NCBI RefSeq assembly: GCF_013009555.1
Contig: NZ_CP046176.1
Location: forward strand, 2,511,501 to 2,575,500
DNA length: 64,000 nt
Direction: 5' to 3'
Source of the DNA: Phocaeicola dorei
GTDB lineage: Bacteria; Bacteroidota; Bacteroidia; Bacteroidales; Bacteroidaceae
The notes under the pieces were generated by a model. It was not told where the DNA came from. It worked only from the letters and a program-made list of their open reading frames with translations, and did not search any database. The translations under genes and the position numbers were made by a program. Shown here in pieces: positions 17,135 through 26,648 of this stretch. Each line of letters starts with the position of its first letter. Within the stretch, counting starts at the first letter, position 1.

Positions 17135-19459
17135 ATGAAGAAAAGCGCACGCCCATATATATGCACATTTATTATAGCACTATGCACCTCGTGTTCGGTC
17201 AGTGAATTTATTCCTGAGGATAAATATTTATTGGATGAGGTCAGGATTGTATCTGAGACGAAAGAGGTGAAGCCGTCACTATTCAATTCATATATTCGTC
17301 AGAATCCTAATGCCAAATGGTTTAATTTGGTTAAGATACCTATGCGCACTTATTGCGTCTCAGGCGTGGACTCCACTAAATGGATTAATCGTTTTTTTAG
17401 GAAGATTGGTGATGCTCCGGTAATCTATGATGAATCTGTTGCCCTGAAATCCCAGGAGGAAATAGAGAAAGCGGTACGTAATATGGGGTATATGGGGGCT
17501 ACTGTGCACTTGGATAAAAAAACGAAGAAGAACAAATTAAAATTGGCTTACCGTATTCATGCCGGGCATCCTTATAGGGTACGTCATGTGGTGTATGATA
17601 TAGATGATTTGGTTATCAGTAACTACATGCGGCAGGACTCTGCCCAAAGTTTGTTGGCGCCCGGTATGTTGTTTGATGTGAATGTGCTGGATACTGAACG
17701 GCAGCGGATTACCAAATTATTGCAAAATAAGGGGTATTATAAGTTCAACAAGGATTTTTTGGTCTATCAGGCGGATACGGCTAGAAATACCTATTTGGTG
17801 GATTTGACTCTACGATTACTTCCTTATCAGCGTAGAAAAGAAGATTTGCCGCGGAAGCATAGACAATACAAGGTGGGGGAGGTGAACTTTCTGGCGGATG
17901 ATGAAATCATGTCGGTGCAGGAAGGAACTTTGGAAGAATTTGACTCTTTGCGATACAAAGGATATAGTATGTATTACAAGGGAAAGGCTTTTCTCCGTCC
18001 GCAAGTGTTGGTTGATTTCAATCGTATCCGTCCGGGAGAACTGTATAGTGAACAGGATGTGCAAAACACCTATTCCAATCTGGGGCGTTTGCGTGCCTTG
18101 AAATACTCTAATATTCGTTTTCGTGAAGTGAATGGAGAAAATGGTACGCAACTGGACGCGTACGTATTTTTGGCGAAGAACAAAAATAAATCCATGGCGT
18201 TTGAAGTAGAAGGAACTAATTCGGCTGGTGACTTGGGAGCGGCTGCCTCGGTTTCTTTTCAGCACCGCAATGTATTCAAAGGTTCCGAAACTTTTATGAT
18301 GAAAGTACGTGGCGCTTATGAGGCCATTACGGGATTGGGGGTGGCTTCACAGGATTATGTGAATGATAATTACATGGAGTATGGGATAGAAAGCAGCTTG
18401 AATTTCCCTCAGTTCATGTTTCCTTTTCTATCATCGAATTTTAAAAAGAAAATTAGAGCTACTTCAGAGGTCGGCTTAAAGTTCACATCGCAAGTTCGTC
18501 CGGAATTCTCGCGTACACTGGCTTCTGCTTCATGGAGTTATAAATGGACTGACAGGAAACGTATGCAACACCGTTTGGATTTGGTAGATGTCAATTATGT
18601 ATATATGCCTAGAAAGTCATCGGCTTTTCAGGAATATTTGGACAGCATGAGTCTGAGGAATTCAGCTTTGAAAGCCAGTTATGAAAATCAGCTTGTTGTG
18701 CGTACAGGGTACAGCTTTACCTATAACAGTGCAGGAAACGCCATGATGCGTACACCTACTAAAAATTCCTATTCTATTCGTGCCAATATTGAAGAGGCTG
18801 GTAATTTACTATATGTTGCTTCCAAATTGGTTCACCCTAATCCGAAAGATGGAGAAGATTATGTGCTGGCAAATATTCCTTTTGCTCAATATGTGAAAGC
18901 AGATTTTGATTTTGCAAAGAATTTCATGATAGATCCGCGTAACTCATTTGTGTTTCATATAGGAGTGGGGGTGGCCTATCCGTATGGTAACTCCAAAATG
19001 CTTCCTTTTGAAAAGAGATATTTTTCCGGTGGCGCGAACAGTGTACGTGGGTGGTCTGTGCGTTCTTTGGGGCCTGGTGTTTATAAAGGTAGTGAGGATG
19101 GGAGAATGGACTTTATCAATCAGGCTGGTGATATTAAATTGGACTTGAATATAGAATATCGTACTCATTTGTTTTGGAAATTGAATGGAGCGGCTTTTGT
19201 GGATGCCGGTAATATCTGGACTATTCGTGATGACTCCGGACAGGAAGGTGGTTTATTCAAATTTAACGAGTTTTATAAACAGATAGCTGTAGCATACGGT
19301 TTGGGAATCCGTTTTGATCTGGATTATTTGATTTTGCGTTTTGATGGTGGCATGAAGGCCATAAATCCTGTGGAAACAGGTAAAAAACGATATCCTGTTA
19401 TCCGACCGCGCTTTAGCCGTGATTTTGCTTTTCACTTTGCAGTAGGTTATCCATTTTAA
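17135..19459 (+). CDS. TamL/BamA-like outer-membrane lipoprotein
   Basis: With the ATG at 17135 the protein has 774 residues. It starts with MKKSARPYICTFIIALCTSC, a lipoprotein-type signal with cysteine around residue 20. POTRA-like repeats follow in the N-terminal half. The C-terminal bacterial surface antigen (Omp85) beta-barrel contains the GGANSVRGW motif of the family and ends in an aromatic residue (YPF). Lipidated BamA homologues in Bacteroidetes are called TamL and pair with TamB. It likely assists insertion or transport of outer-membrane components. Two small genes follow on the same strand. Confidence 0.88.
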   Translation: MKKSARPYICTFIIALCTSCSVSEFIPEDKYLLDEVRIVSETKEVKPSLFNSYIRQNPNAKWFNLVKIPMRTYCVSGVDSTKWINRFFRKIGDAPVIYDESVALKSQEEIEKAVRNMGYMGATVHLDKKTKKNKLKLAYRIHAGHPYRVRHVVYDIDDLVISNYMRQDSAQSLLAPGMLFDVNVLDTERQRITKLLQNKGYYKFNKDFLVYQADTARNTYLVDLTLRLLPYQRRKEDLPRKHRQYKVGEVNFLADDEIMSVQEGTLEEFDSLRYKGYSMYYKGKAFLRPQVLVDFNRIRPGELYSEQDVQNTYSNLGRLRALKYSNIRFREVNGENGTQLDAYVFLAKNKNKSMAFEVEGTNSAGDLGAAASVSFQHRNVFKGSETFMMKVRGAYEAITGLGVASQDYVNDNYMEYGIESSLNFPQFMFPFLSSNFKKKIRATSEVGLKFTSQVRPEFSRTLASASWSYKWTDRKRMQHRLDLVDVNYVYMPRKSSAFQEYLDSMSLRNSALKASYENQLVVRTGYSFTYNSAGNAMMRTPTKNSYSIRANIEEAGNLLYVASKLVHPNPKDGEDYVLANIPFAQYVKADFDFAKNFMIDPRNSFVFHIGVGVAYPYGNSKMLPFEKRYFSGGANSVRGWSVRSLGPGVYKGSEDGRMDFINQAGDIKLDLNIEYRTHLFWKLNGAAFVDAGNIWTIRDDSGQEGGLFKFNEFYKQIAVAYGLGIRFDLDYLILRFDGGMKAINPVETGKKRYPVIRPRFSRDFAFHFAVGYPF

Positions 19460-19474
19460 AGAAAAATATATAAT

Positions 19475-19723
19475 ATGATGAAAGAAAGAAAGAGAACATA
19501 TACTGAGGAGGAGGTTAATGAGTTGAAAAAATGGTTTGATTCTCAATCACTTCCTCCAACAATGCAGATAGATAAGGCTGCTTTTACTCCTAATTTAAAG
19601 GATACGGTAGATATGCTGTTTGAGCAGGCCTATGTATGTTACGAAAATCCTAAAATGCAGGGATGTCTTTATTTGTTAGAGAAAATTAAGAGCAATTTGG
19701 AAAAAAACGGGGCAGGAGCGTGA
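19475..19723 (+). CDS. Small conserved protein (DUF6965-like)
   Basis: The 82-residue protein contains ELKKWFDSQSLPPTMQIDKA and ENPKMQGCLYLLEKIK. These resemble a small Bacteroidales domain family that I recall as DUF6965; the family assignment is from memory and unsure. It begins 15 bp after the tamL-like gene and is probably co-transcribed. There is no signal peptide or transmembrane segment. Confidence 0.65.
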   Translation: MMKERKRTYTEEEVNELKKWFDSQSLPPTMQIDKAAFTPNLKDTVDMLFEQAYVCYENPKMQGCLYLLEKIKSNLEKNGAGA

Positions 19724-19775
19724 GCAATTAGCATTTCATATTGTTATCAAGGTATTATAATTTAATACTGACAGT

Positions 19776-20360
19776 ATGAAGAAGAATTTATTATTGTATG
19801 GTGTATTTCTTTGCGCCCTCTCCATGTCCTCTTGTTCCGGTGGTTCCAAGAGTAGTCATGTTATGGATAGCAGTAGCATGAGTGTGGAGAATGCGAATGA
19901 AGTGATGAAGTATTATGATACCTCATTGAAAATCTTGAAAGACTTAGTTAATGAGAATGAGATAAAAGCGGTGCTGGGCTACTTGGATCAGAAGATGCCG
20001 GTAGATTCTCTGCCTGTGGTATCACAGCCTGTGGTTTCTGTTCAAGATACAGTGTTTGTTTCTAATCCGGGAAATTACTTCAACGAGAATGACCGTCAGA
20101 ATCTGAAGGAAAATTATGGCCGTTTGTTCCGGTCGATTTCTGCATTTTATGAGAACTATAAGACTTACCGGCTGTATATGCAGGATCAATCATATAAAAA
20201 GGATAATAATGCTTTGGCGGATAAAATAAGAAAAGAGGAGCTATTATTGAGTATTGCTTTATCTGAATACAAACAGGTTATTTTTGATATATTAACTCCG
20301 ATGGTTGAGGGGGCTAAAATAACTCTGACTCCTATAAAGGGAGATGTTAAAGATAAATAG
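19776..20360 (+). CDS. Predicted lipoprotein of unknown function
   Basis: The 194-residue protein begins MKKNLLLYGVFLCALSMSSC, with a lipobox ending in Cys20, followed by a Gly/Ser-rich linker. The rest is helical and polar, with several Tyr and Lys residues (EVMKYYDTSLKILKDLV; FYENYKTYRLYMQDQSYKKD). It is the last gene after the tamL-like gene and ends before a short hairpin. No domain is recognised; it is probably an envelope lipoprotein. Confidence 0.75.
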   Translation: MKKNLLLYGVFLCALSMSSCSGGSKSSHVMDSSSMSVENANEVMKYYDTSLKILKDLVNENEIKAVLGYLDQKMPVDSLPVVSQPVVSVQDTVFVSNPGNYFNENDRQNLKENYGRLFRSISAFYENYKTYRLYMQDQSYKKDNNALADKIRKEELLLSIALSEYKQVIFDILTPMVEGAKITLTPIKGDVKDK

Positions 20361-20820
20361 AAGTATAACAGGCAGCTGGAAGGTTGCCTGTTTGGATTGT
20401 ATTATGTGAATTAAATCCTTGTTGTTCTCTGCTTTGTTGTTAAGGAAGCTATTTCATTTCCAATCTTCTTGATTTTTTCTCTTAAATATTTTCAGTCTGT
20501 TCAAGAACTATTTTTAGATATATCTTTTATACGTTCCCCTTTAGAGAAACTTGACATTCCGGTAGGAGATGCTTGCTTGTAGATTTCTATTGTTTAAGTT
20601 TATGCTATAATGATGAAAAAGCCAAAAGGGTATGTATATAGGATAAATAGAACTCAGATGGATTGCTGATATTGTTTTAATTGTCCATTTAATGGGTTGA
20701 ATTTAATAAAATTGTTAATAACTTTCACATAACTTTTCTATAAATAATGTGAAGTTTAATAAGGTGTTTTTTATCTTTGTAGCAGATTAATTGTAAAAAA
20801 GTGCTGTAATATTATTTGTT
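20361..20820. other. Gap with a hairpin and a promoter
   Basis: A hairpin (AACAGGCA 20367-20374 with TGCCTGTT 20385-20392) follows the lipoprotein gene and may terminate it. The middle of the gap shows nothing recognisable. TATCTTTG at 20772-20779 is the -7 box for the small gene starting at 20821. Confidence 0.5.
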
Positions 20821-21039
20821 ATGGAAAAATCGTATGTTATAAATAGAATTAAAGAATTATGCAATAAAAAGAATGACAGAGAGATAGCTTTGGATTTCTC
20901 TTATAATAATAGGATATTCCATGCAAAATATTTATTTTTAGGCAATGACCTTTATATTACAGATACATTAAATGTTATTGAGTTAAAGGATTTGGATATG
21001 GGAGTTTTGAGCAGACTTAGCGAATTATTAAAAATATAA
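20821..21039 (+). CDS. Small protein of unknown function
   Basis: The 72-residue, AT-rich gene (MEKSYVINRIKELCNKKNDR) has a good promoter -7 box 42 bp upstream (TATCTTTG at 20772-20779) and a hairpin terminator behind it, which supports it being a real transcription unit. The protein is soluble and mixed alpha/beta; no motif is recognised. Confidence 0.6.
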   Translation: MEKSYVINRIKELCNKKNDREIALDFSYNNRIFHAKYLFLGNDLYITDTLNVIELKDLDMGVLSRLSELLKI

Positions 21040-21093
21040 GATAACTGATTTTCCTTGTGCAGTCATTGATGGCTGTACGCTCATTTGTATTTT

Positions 21094-21128
21094 AAAGCGG
21101 TGGCCCGGGAGGGGTAGCCGCTTTTGTT
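21094..21128 (+). terminator. Terminator after the 72-residue gene
   Basis: AAAGCGG (21094-21100) pairs with CCGCTTT (21118-21124), with a GC-rich loop, followed by TGTTT. Confidence 0.6.
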
Positions 21129-21174
21129 TGATGGACTTATAACAAAAAAGGAATAACTTTTGTTACTCCTTTCG

Positions 21175-21247
21175 TACACCCTCAGGGATTCGAACCCTGG
21201 ACCCACTGATTAAGAGTCAGTTGCTCTACCAACTGAGCTAAGAGTGC
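21175..21247 (-). tRNA. tRNA-Lys (CTT)
   Basis: A 73-nt cloverleaf on the minus strand: acceptor GCACTCT pairs with AGGGTGT (including G-U pairs), discriminator A, anticodon loop CTCTTAA with anticodon CTT closed by ACTGA/TCAGT, and a T-arm with TTCGAAT. CCA is not encoded. It is the third copy of the array in transcription order. Confidence 0.95.
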
Positions 21248-21268
21248 AAAATGCAAACTATTTTTCCG

Positions 21269-21341
21269 TACACCCTCAGGGACTCGAACCCTGGACCCAT
21301 TGATTAAGAGTCAATTGCTCTACCAGCTGAGCTAAGAGTGC
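21269..21341 (-). tRNA. tRNA-Lys (CTT)
   Basis: The middle copy of the array has the same acceptor stem. Compensated changes appear in the anticodon stem (ATTGA/TCAAT), with single changes in the D-loop (CAGCTGG) and the T-loop (TTCGAGT). The anticodon is CTT. Confidence 0.95.
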
Positions 21342-21366
21342 AAAATACAAACTATTTTTTCTTTTG

Positions 21367-21439
21367 TACACCCTCAGGGATTCGAACCCTGGACCCACTG
21401 ATTAAGAGTCAGTTGCTCTACCAACTGAGCTAAGAGTGC
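21367..21439 (-). tRNA. tRNA-Lys (CTT)
   Basis: The first copy in transcription order is identical in sequence to the copy at 21175-21247. The three genes are separated by 21-25 bp, so one transcript is likely. Confidence 0.95.
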
Positions 21440-21527
21440 ATTCTTTTCTGATTTGCGGTTGCAAAGGTAGGTGTTTTCTTTTAAACATCCAACATTTTGC
21501 ATCATTTTTTCACCTTTTCATCGAAAT

Positions 21528-22331
21528 TTATTCAAACTCATAAATATCTGAAGGCGTATTCCGCTTTAAGGCAATGACTTGCACATCTTTGCCAACGATA
21601 ATCCCTTTGTTTCGTAGTGAGAGTTCTACTGTCTTATATGCCAGTTCGGGGTGATTATTGTCTTTGCTAAGATGACAAAGCCAAATATATTTAAGACTTT
21701 CATTGATATTTTCTGCCAAAAAATCGGCGGTTTCGCGGTTACTCATGTGTCCATTAGGCCCGGCAATACGTTCTTTTAAATATTGGGGATAAGGTCCCAT
21801 TTTCAACATCTCTTCATCGTAATTCGCTTCCAATACCAAATAGTTTGCTTTGCATATATATTCGGCGGCAGTGGGAGTGATATGCCCCAAGTCAGTAAGG
21901 AAAGAAAATATTTTACCGTCTATATTTATGCAATAGCCAACATTGTCAGTTCCGTCGTGAGGCACTTCAAAGGCAGTAATTGCGAAATCTTCCAATTCCA
22001 TTGTCTCACCTTTGTGCAGGTAGTGTACGCAGGTCGATAATTTCTCGGTCATGCAATAACTTTTGTTGATTCCTGCATGTACTTCCGGAGTAGAGTAAAC
22101 AGGAATTCCAAATTTCTCTCCTAAATGCCCTACTGCTTTGATGTGGTCGGCATGATCGTGTGTTATGAATACTGCCCGGATAATATCCAGTCCGATTCCA
22201 AGTTCTTTTAATGTTTTTTTTATTGTACGGATGCCAATGCCTGCATCCACCAATATGCCATATCTGTCTGTTCCGAGAAAATAGCAGTTGCCGCTACTTC
22301 CGCTTGCGAGACTTATAAATTTGATTTTCAT
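21528..22331 (-). CDS. MBL-fold metallohydrolase (YycJ/WalJ-like)
   Basis: The 267-residue protein has the metallo-beta-lactamase motif THDHADH (His58, Asp59, His60, Asp62, His63) and the LASGSSGNCYFL start typical of the YycJ/WalJ group, which includes putative exonucleases. It also has GHMSNRETADFLAEN with a further metal-ligand histidine. A minus-strand -7 box TATATTTG lies at 22387-22394. It is a single gene upstream of the tRNA-Lys array on the same strand. The nuclease role is inferred from the family. Confidence 0.88.
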   Translation of the reverse strand: MKIKFISLASGSSGNCYFLGTDRYGILVDAGIGIRTIKKTLKELGIGLDIIRAVFITHDHADHIKAVGHLGEKFGIPVYSTPEVHAGINKSYCMTEKLSTCVHYLHKGETMELEDFAITAFEVPHDGTDNVGYCINIDGKIFSFLTDLGHITPTAAEYICKANYLVLEANYDEEMLKMGPYPQYLKERIAGPNGHMSNRETADFLAENINESLKYIWLCHLSKDNNHPELAYKTVELSLRNKGIIVGKDVQVIALKRNTPSDIYEFE

Positions 22332-22484
22332 TTTGTTGCTCTCCCAATTCTAGTGAATCCCCACGTTTTTTGTGTTAAAAGAGCCGCAAATATACATAAA
22401 AAAAGGAGGAAATAAAATAGAAACAGGCTTTTTCAGAAAGATGATTTAGCGGATATTGTTTTAAAAGAATGCCTGGAATCTGGA

Positions 22485-23447
22485 TTATGGAATACGTAGA
22501 TAATAACCCTTTCCTCTGACTGTTATTAATTTATATTCTTGGAATTCTTTTAAAACTTTCCGGATTGATTTGATGTGTGCATCTATTTTTTCATTGGCAT
22601 TATCATCCGTAGGCCAGAGACTCTTTTTTATTTCTTCACGACTTACGCAAGTTCCTGCTTTTTCATAAAGCATATTTAGTAAAGTGAGGTCTAATTTCTG
22701 AATGTTGCACTTTTTGTTTCCTATATACAACTCTTGTTTCTCCATGTCTATGTTCATAAGAGTAAGGAGTGTTTGAGTATCCTTTTCCTTTTTAAGAAAA
22801 ATGAGTATGAAAATAAGAATCATCAATTGTCCGATGAGCCAAAAGAGAGTGTTGTCTATGTGTCGTAAAATGGTTTTGAAGTCATAGTTTACCCATGCTT
22901 GTACCTTGATGTTTTGGGTGATATCTACTATGTATCGGGGAGTATTGTATGCCGTTCGGGGAATTGCAGAACTTTGGTCACTGTGTTGGGAAATGGATTT
23001 GTTATAATAAATAGTTCCGGTCCTGCCGGTTATGTCATGATCGGATAATATCTTTCTAAAGGTTGCATTTAATTCATCGGGCTTTATGGGTTTTAGTTGG
23101 GATAGAATGTATTGGTTCAGCATACGTTTGGCGGTCTGCTCGTCCAGGCTGTCTTTAAAGGTATAGATTGTTTTTCCTTGTCTGGTTCTTATGGTGTAGC
23201 TTTTTACTTTTTGATGTAGGCTGGGAGCGATAGTATACATCTTTATATCCCAGTTTGTAGGTTCGGGATGATAATAGCTGATATAGGAAAGTCTTTCATT
23301 GTAATCTTCCGTAATGGCGGATTTGAAAGCGTGGTCTATTTGGGTGTTTACTCGTTCGGTACTATTATGAAAAGCGATATAAACAGTATATAGAACGGTG
23401 GTGGTGACTGCCATAAATAAGATAATGTGTGTTTTTGCCCTTTTCAT
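22485..23447 (-). CDS. Membrane-bound one-component regulator with C-terminal winged helix
   Basis: The 320-residue protein has a transmembrane helix near the N-terminus (about residues 6-26), an extracytoplasmic region of about 175 residues, and a second helix (about 200-220; LFWLIGQLMILIFILIFLKK). A cytoplasmic OmpR-type winged helix follows (about 235-320; KLDLTLLNMLYEKAGTCVSREEI and VRGKGYYLR). This is like a histidine kinase whose kinase part is replaced by a DNA-binding domain. It is divergent from the thioredoxin-fold gene, its likely target. A -7 box TACTTTTG lies at 23465-23472 on the minus strand. Confidence 0.82.
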   Translation of the reverse strand: MKRAKTHIILFMAVTTTVLYTVYIAFHNSTERVNTQIDHAFKSAITEDYNERLSYISYYHPEPTNWDIKMYTIAPSLHQKVKSYTIRTRQGKTIYTFKDSLDEQTAKRMLNQYILSQLKPIKPDELNATFRKILSDHDITGRTGTIYYNKSISQHSDQSSAIPRTAYNTPRYIVDITQNIKVQAWVNYDFKTILRHIDNTLFWLIGQLMILIFILIFLKKEKDTQTLLTLMNIDMEKQELYIGNKKCNIQKLDLTLLNMLYEKAGTCVSREEIKKSLWPTDDNANEKIDAHIKSIRKVLKEFQEYKLITVRGKGYYLRIP

Positions 23448-23628
23448 CGTATGAATTTTGAATGCAAAAGTAAATAACGTTAAGGAAAAAACAGGTGTTT
23501 TATCTGATCTTTTTCTGAAAAAGGAGAAAATTCAGAAAGAGTTCAGATAAATATTTTGCAGAGATACAGGCTTTTCTTCTTCTTTGCGTCAACAAAATAT
23601 TTTGCGAATCAATAAAAGCAAGAAACGT

Positions 23629-24828
23629 ATGAGAACAAAAGCTGTTTTATTTTTTCTCTTGTTATTGCCGGTGTATGTGGTGAATGGCCAAGATGACAAG
23701 AGAGAGTATTTGAAAAAGGTGTTGGATAATTTAGAGCAGATTAAGTCAGCAACGTATAAAGTAGAGGGCGAAGTCTGGAATCCTGGTGATACAATTCCTT
23801 CCAGTATTAGAAAATATATGGTGAAAGAGTTCGATAATCCGGCAGATTCTACGATAGGGGCAAGTTTTGTGAATTTGGGAACAGATGATGGTAAAGAGTT
23901 CCAATTCGGTTATAATGGTGAAGTACGTGTGTTGGTGAATCATGCTGTCAAGGAAATAAAAATCGATAATTTTACCACCAGGCCGTTACCTGTCAGACCG
24001 TTGTCCCCACCTTTCTTTAATTATTGCAAAAATATTGTCAGGTATGCTTTGGAAACAGAAGACAGCATAGCCACCACATTGGAAGACTGTGGGGATTATT
24101 TTCATTTTAAACTTGTCATAAACGAAAATACACAAGTGGAGTTCTTTGGTAAAGCTTATCACATGCCTCCACCTCCTTTTTATGTAGAGCCGACCTCTAT
24201 TTATGAACTGTGGATTCACAAGTCGAATGGTTTGCCTTATAAGAAACGGAGAGCGATGTCCCATAATATATCGGTGGAAACTTGCTGTAATGTGGAAATA
24301 AACAAAGAAACAATTGACAGGTTTGATGTTTTCGATTATGTTCCGCAAGGTTATGAAACAAAAAAATATGATTATGGCGTTCCTTCCAGGAATATGGCCG
24401 CTAATCTGACGGGTAAGAAAGCACCAGAATGGACATTGAATGATATAAAGGAGAGTCCCGTGTCATTGAGTGATTTGAAAAGTAAGGTCATCTTGGTAAA
24501 TATAACAGGAATAGGTTGCGGAGCTTGCCAGGCTTCTATCCCTTTTCTGAAAGAACTGAAAAGAAAGTACCAAGAAGAAGATTTTGAATTGGTAGCCATT
24601 GAAAGTTGGAGCCGGATGCATTCACTTCAGAATTATGCAAAGAGAAAGGAATTGAATTATATGTTTTTGGATGGAGATGATAAAGTGATAGAAGATTACC
24701 GGACGGGTGGGGCGGCTCCGTACTTTTTTATTTTGGATAAAGAACGGATTATACGGAAAGTCATTCGAGGATATGGCATGGGAAAGACCGACAAGGAAAT
24801 AACGGAGGCTATAGAAGAATTGCTATAA
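23629..24828 (+). CDS. Exported TlpA-like thioredoxin-fold protein
   Basis: With the ATG at 23629 the protein has 399 residues; the in-frame TTG at 23584 is less likely. It starts with a signal peptide (MRTKAVLFFLLLLPVYVVNG). A ~240-residue domain of unknown type follows, related in length to the N-terminal halves of Bacteroidetes TlpA/DUF4369-like proteins. The C-terminus is a TlpA/AhpC-like thioredoxin domain with GCGACQ (Cys297 and Cys300). It probably acts as a periplasmic thiol-disulfide oxidoreductase. It is divergent from the membrane-bound winged-helix regulator and convergent with uxaC. Confidence 0.85.
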   Translation: MRTKAVLFFLLLLPVYVVNGQDDKREYLKKVLDNLEQIKSATYKVEGEVWNPGDTIPSSIRKYMVKEFDNPADSTIGASFVNLGTDDGKEFQFGYNGEVRVLVNHAVKEIKIDNFTTRPLPVRPLSPPFFNYCKNIVRYALETEDSIATTLEDCGDYFHFKLVINENTQVEFFGKAYHMPPPPFYVEPTSIYELWIHKSNGLPYKKRRAMSHNISVETCCNVEINKETIDRFDVFDYVPQGYETKKYDYGVPSRNMAANLTGKKAPEWTLNDIKESPVSLSDLKSKVILVNITGIGCGACQASIPFLKELKRKYQEEDFELVAIESWSRMHSLQNYAKRKELNYMFLDGDDKVIEDYRTGGAAPYFFILDKERIIRKVIRGYGMGKTDKEITEAIEELL

Positions 24829-24832
24829 CTGG

Positions 24833-24889
24833 AATGAGGATGGAACAAAAAGTGAAAACTTTTGCAGACACATTTGTTCCATCCTCATT
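24833..24889. terminator. Bidirectional terminator between convergent genes
   Basis: A perfect 17-bp inverted repeat, AATGAGGATGGAACAAA (24833-24849) and its complement (24873-24889), has T-rich flanks on both sides. Confidence 0.75.
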
Positions 24890-24916
24890 TATTTATATTC
24901 AGCACTCTGACGGTTG

Positions 24917-26323
24917 TCAAAATTGGAAGAACTTCTTGGCATTATTATAGCAGATATCTTCCACCATCTGATTGACGCGTTCTATTTCGCAAGCAGGGAT
25001 TTCGCCGTTTTCCACATCATTACCCAGCAAGTTGCACAAAGTACGACGGAAATATTCGTGACGCGGATAAGACAGGAATGAACGAGAATCTGTCAGCATA
25101 CCTACGAAGCGGCTCAACAAGCCTAACAATGACAGTGCGTTCATCTGTTTTTCCATACCGTCTTTCTGATCGAGGAACCACCATCCAGAACCGAATTGAA
25201 TTTTGCCTGGAATTGTACCGTCCTGGAAGTTGCCTAACATGGTAGCAATTACTTCATTGGCGCAAGGATTCAAGTTGTAAAGGATAGTTTTGGCCAGTTT
25301 TCCTTCTGTATTCAGGCGGTCAAGGAATTTTGCCATCGCTTTGGCGGTGGTAAACTCACCGATTGAATCGAAACCAGTATCAGGTCCCAGAAGTTTGAAC
25401 ATCTTGGTGTTGTTGTTGCGGATTGCTCCATAGTGGAACTGCTGGGTCCAGCCTTTTTCCCAATCCATTTCCCCAAATACGATCAGCATGGCTGATTTGA
25501 ATTTCAGAATTTCTTCCTTGGTCAGTTCTGTACCACCATATACTTTATTAAATATAGCATTGATTTCAGCATCAGTATAGTCTTCAGCATAAAACTCTTC
25601 AATTCCGTGGTCAGACAATTTACAACCTTGTTCAGCAAAGAAGTCATGACGTTTCCGCAAAGCAGTTACCATGTCATCGAAAGAAGAGATCGTGACACCG
25701 CTTACAGCAGACAATTTTTCCATATAAGCACGGAAATCAGCAGGAACTTCTACTGCCATAGCCTTGTCTGGACGCCAAGTGGGAAGCATTTTAATTTCGA
25801 ATCCGCTTTCACGGGTTTTGATGTGATATTCCAATGAATCTACTGGATCATCGGTTGTACAAACGGTTTCCACATGATAACGACGCATCATGCCTCGTGC
25901 GGAGTATTCCGGTTTGGCAAGCTTTTCATTACATTCATCAAAAATCTCGCGGGCTGTTTTCGGATTCAATACTTTATTGATTCCAAATGCGGTTTTCAAT
26001 TCCAAATGAGTCCAATGGTATAATGGGTTGCGGAAGGTATAAGGAACTGTTTCCGCCCATTTTTCGAATTTTTCCCAGTCTGTGGTGTCTTTACCGGTAC
26101 AATAACGCTCGTCCACACCGTTGGTACGCATGGCACGCCATTTATAGTGGTCTCCACCCAACCAGATTTCTGTCAGTGACTTAAACTGATAGTCGTCAGC
26201 AACCATCTGGGGAATCAGGTGGCAGTGGTAATCGATAATAGGCATTTTAGCCGCATGTTCATGATACAACTTCTGCGCAGTTTCTGTCTGAAGCAGGAAG
26301 TTTTCATCCATAAAGTTTTTCAT
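24917..26323 (-). CDS. uxaC: Glucuronate isomerase
   Basis: UxaC isomerises D-glucuronate to D-fructuronate and D-galacturonate to D-tagaturonate. The 468-residue length and motifs match the family: IIDYHCHLIPQMVADD near residue 30 with the metal-binding His-x-His, TDDPVDSLEYH near residue 160, and a C-terminal DSRSFLSYPRHEYFRR. It is divergent from uxaB across an intergenic region with overlapping promoters (-7 boxes at 26464-26471 minus and 26476-26483 plus). With UxaB, UxaA, KdgK and Eda in this window it completes uronate degradation to pyruvate and glyceraldehyde 3-phosphate. Confidence 0.95.
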   Translation of the reverse strand: MKNFMDENFLLQTETAQKLYHEHAAKMPIIDYHCHLIPQMVADDYQFKSLTEIWLGGDHYKWRAMRTNGVDERYCTGKDTTDWEKFEKWAETVPYTFRNPLYHWTHLELKTAFGINKVLNPKTAREIFDECNEKLAKPEYSARGMMRRYHVETVCTTDDPVDSLEYHIKTRESGFEIKMLPTWRPDKAMAVEVPADFRAYMEKLSAVSGVTISSFDDMVTALRKRHDFFAEQGCKLSDHGIEEFYAEDYTDAEINAIFNKVYGGTELTKEEILKFKSAMLIVFGEMDWEKGWTQQFHYGAIRNNNTKMFKLLGPDTGFDSIGEFTTAKAMAKFLDRLNTEGKLAKTILYNLNPCANEVIATMLGNFQDGTIPGKIQFGSGWWFLDQKDGMEKQMNALSLLGLLSRFVGMLTDSRSFLSYPRHEYFRRTLCNLLGNDVENGEIPACEIERVNQMVEDICYNNAKKFFQF

Positions 26324-26453
26324 AAGTAGTCTTTTTATATCTATATAATTGTTGTTTATTTTGACTTTCAGTAAAAACTCATTCTAAAAAAGATGTCAAA
26401 GAGCATCTCTTTAGATTTATTAACCGTTATCGAACACGAAAGTAGAAATTTTA

Positions 26454-26483
26454 TTTGGAATAACAAAATTATTTGTATCTTTG
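26454..26483. promoter_or_regulatory. Overlapping divergent uxaC/uxaB promoters
   Basis: Plus strand: TTTG at 26454-26457 and TATCTTTG at 26476-26483 (18-bp spacing). Minus strand: TAATTTTG at 26464-26471. The two core promoters overlap, so polymerases would compete or be controlled together. The uxaB leader is about 160 nt. Confidence 0.6.
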
Positions 26484-26648
26484 CGGCGAAGATTTAAAGA
26501 TTTTAAATGCTTGGATCAATGATGATATATAAAAACTTAAATATATATTACCGTTTAAGAGAAAGCATGAATACTATGAGTACACAATAAAATCTGATTC
26601 GTCTTCGATAAGTACAGGTATGGATAAACACATAATATAATTAAAAAT

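Noticed and set aside
21175..21439. Tandem tRNA array as an integration site of a mobile element
   Set aside because: No integrase, no duplicated tRNA 3' end and no change in gene content was seen nearby.
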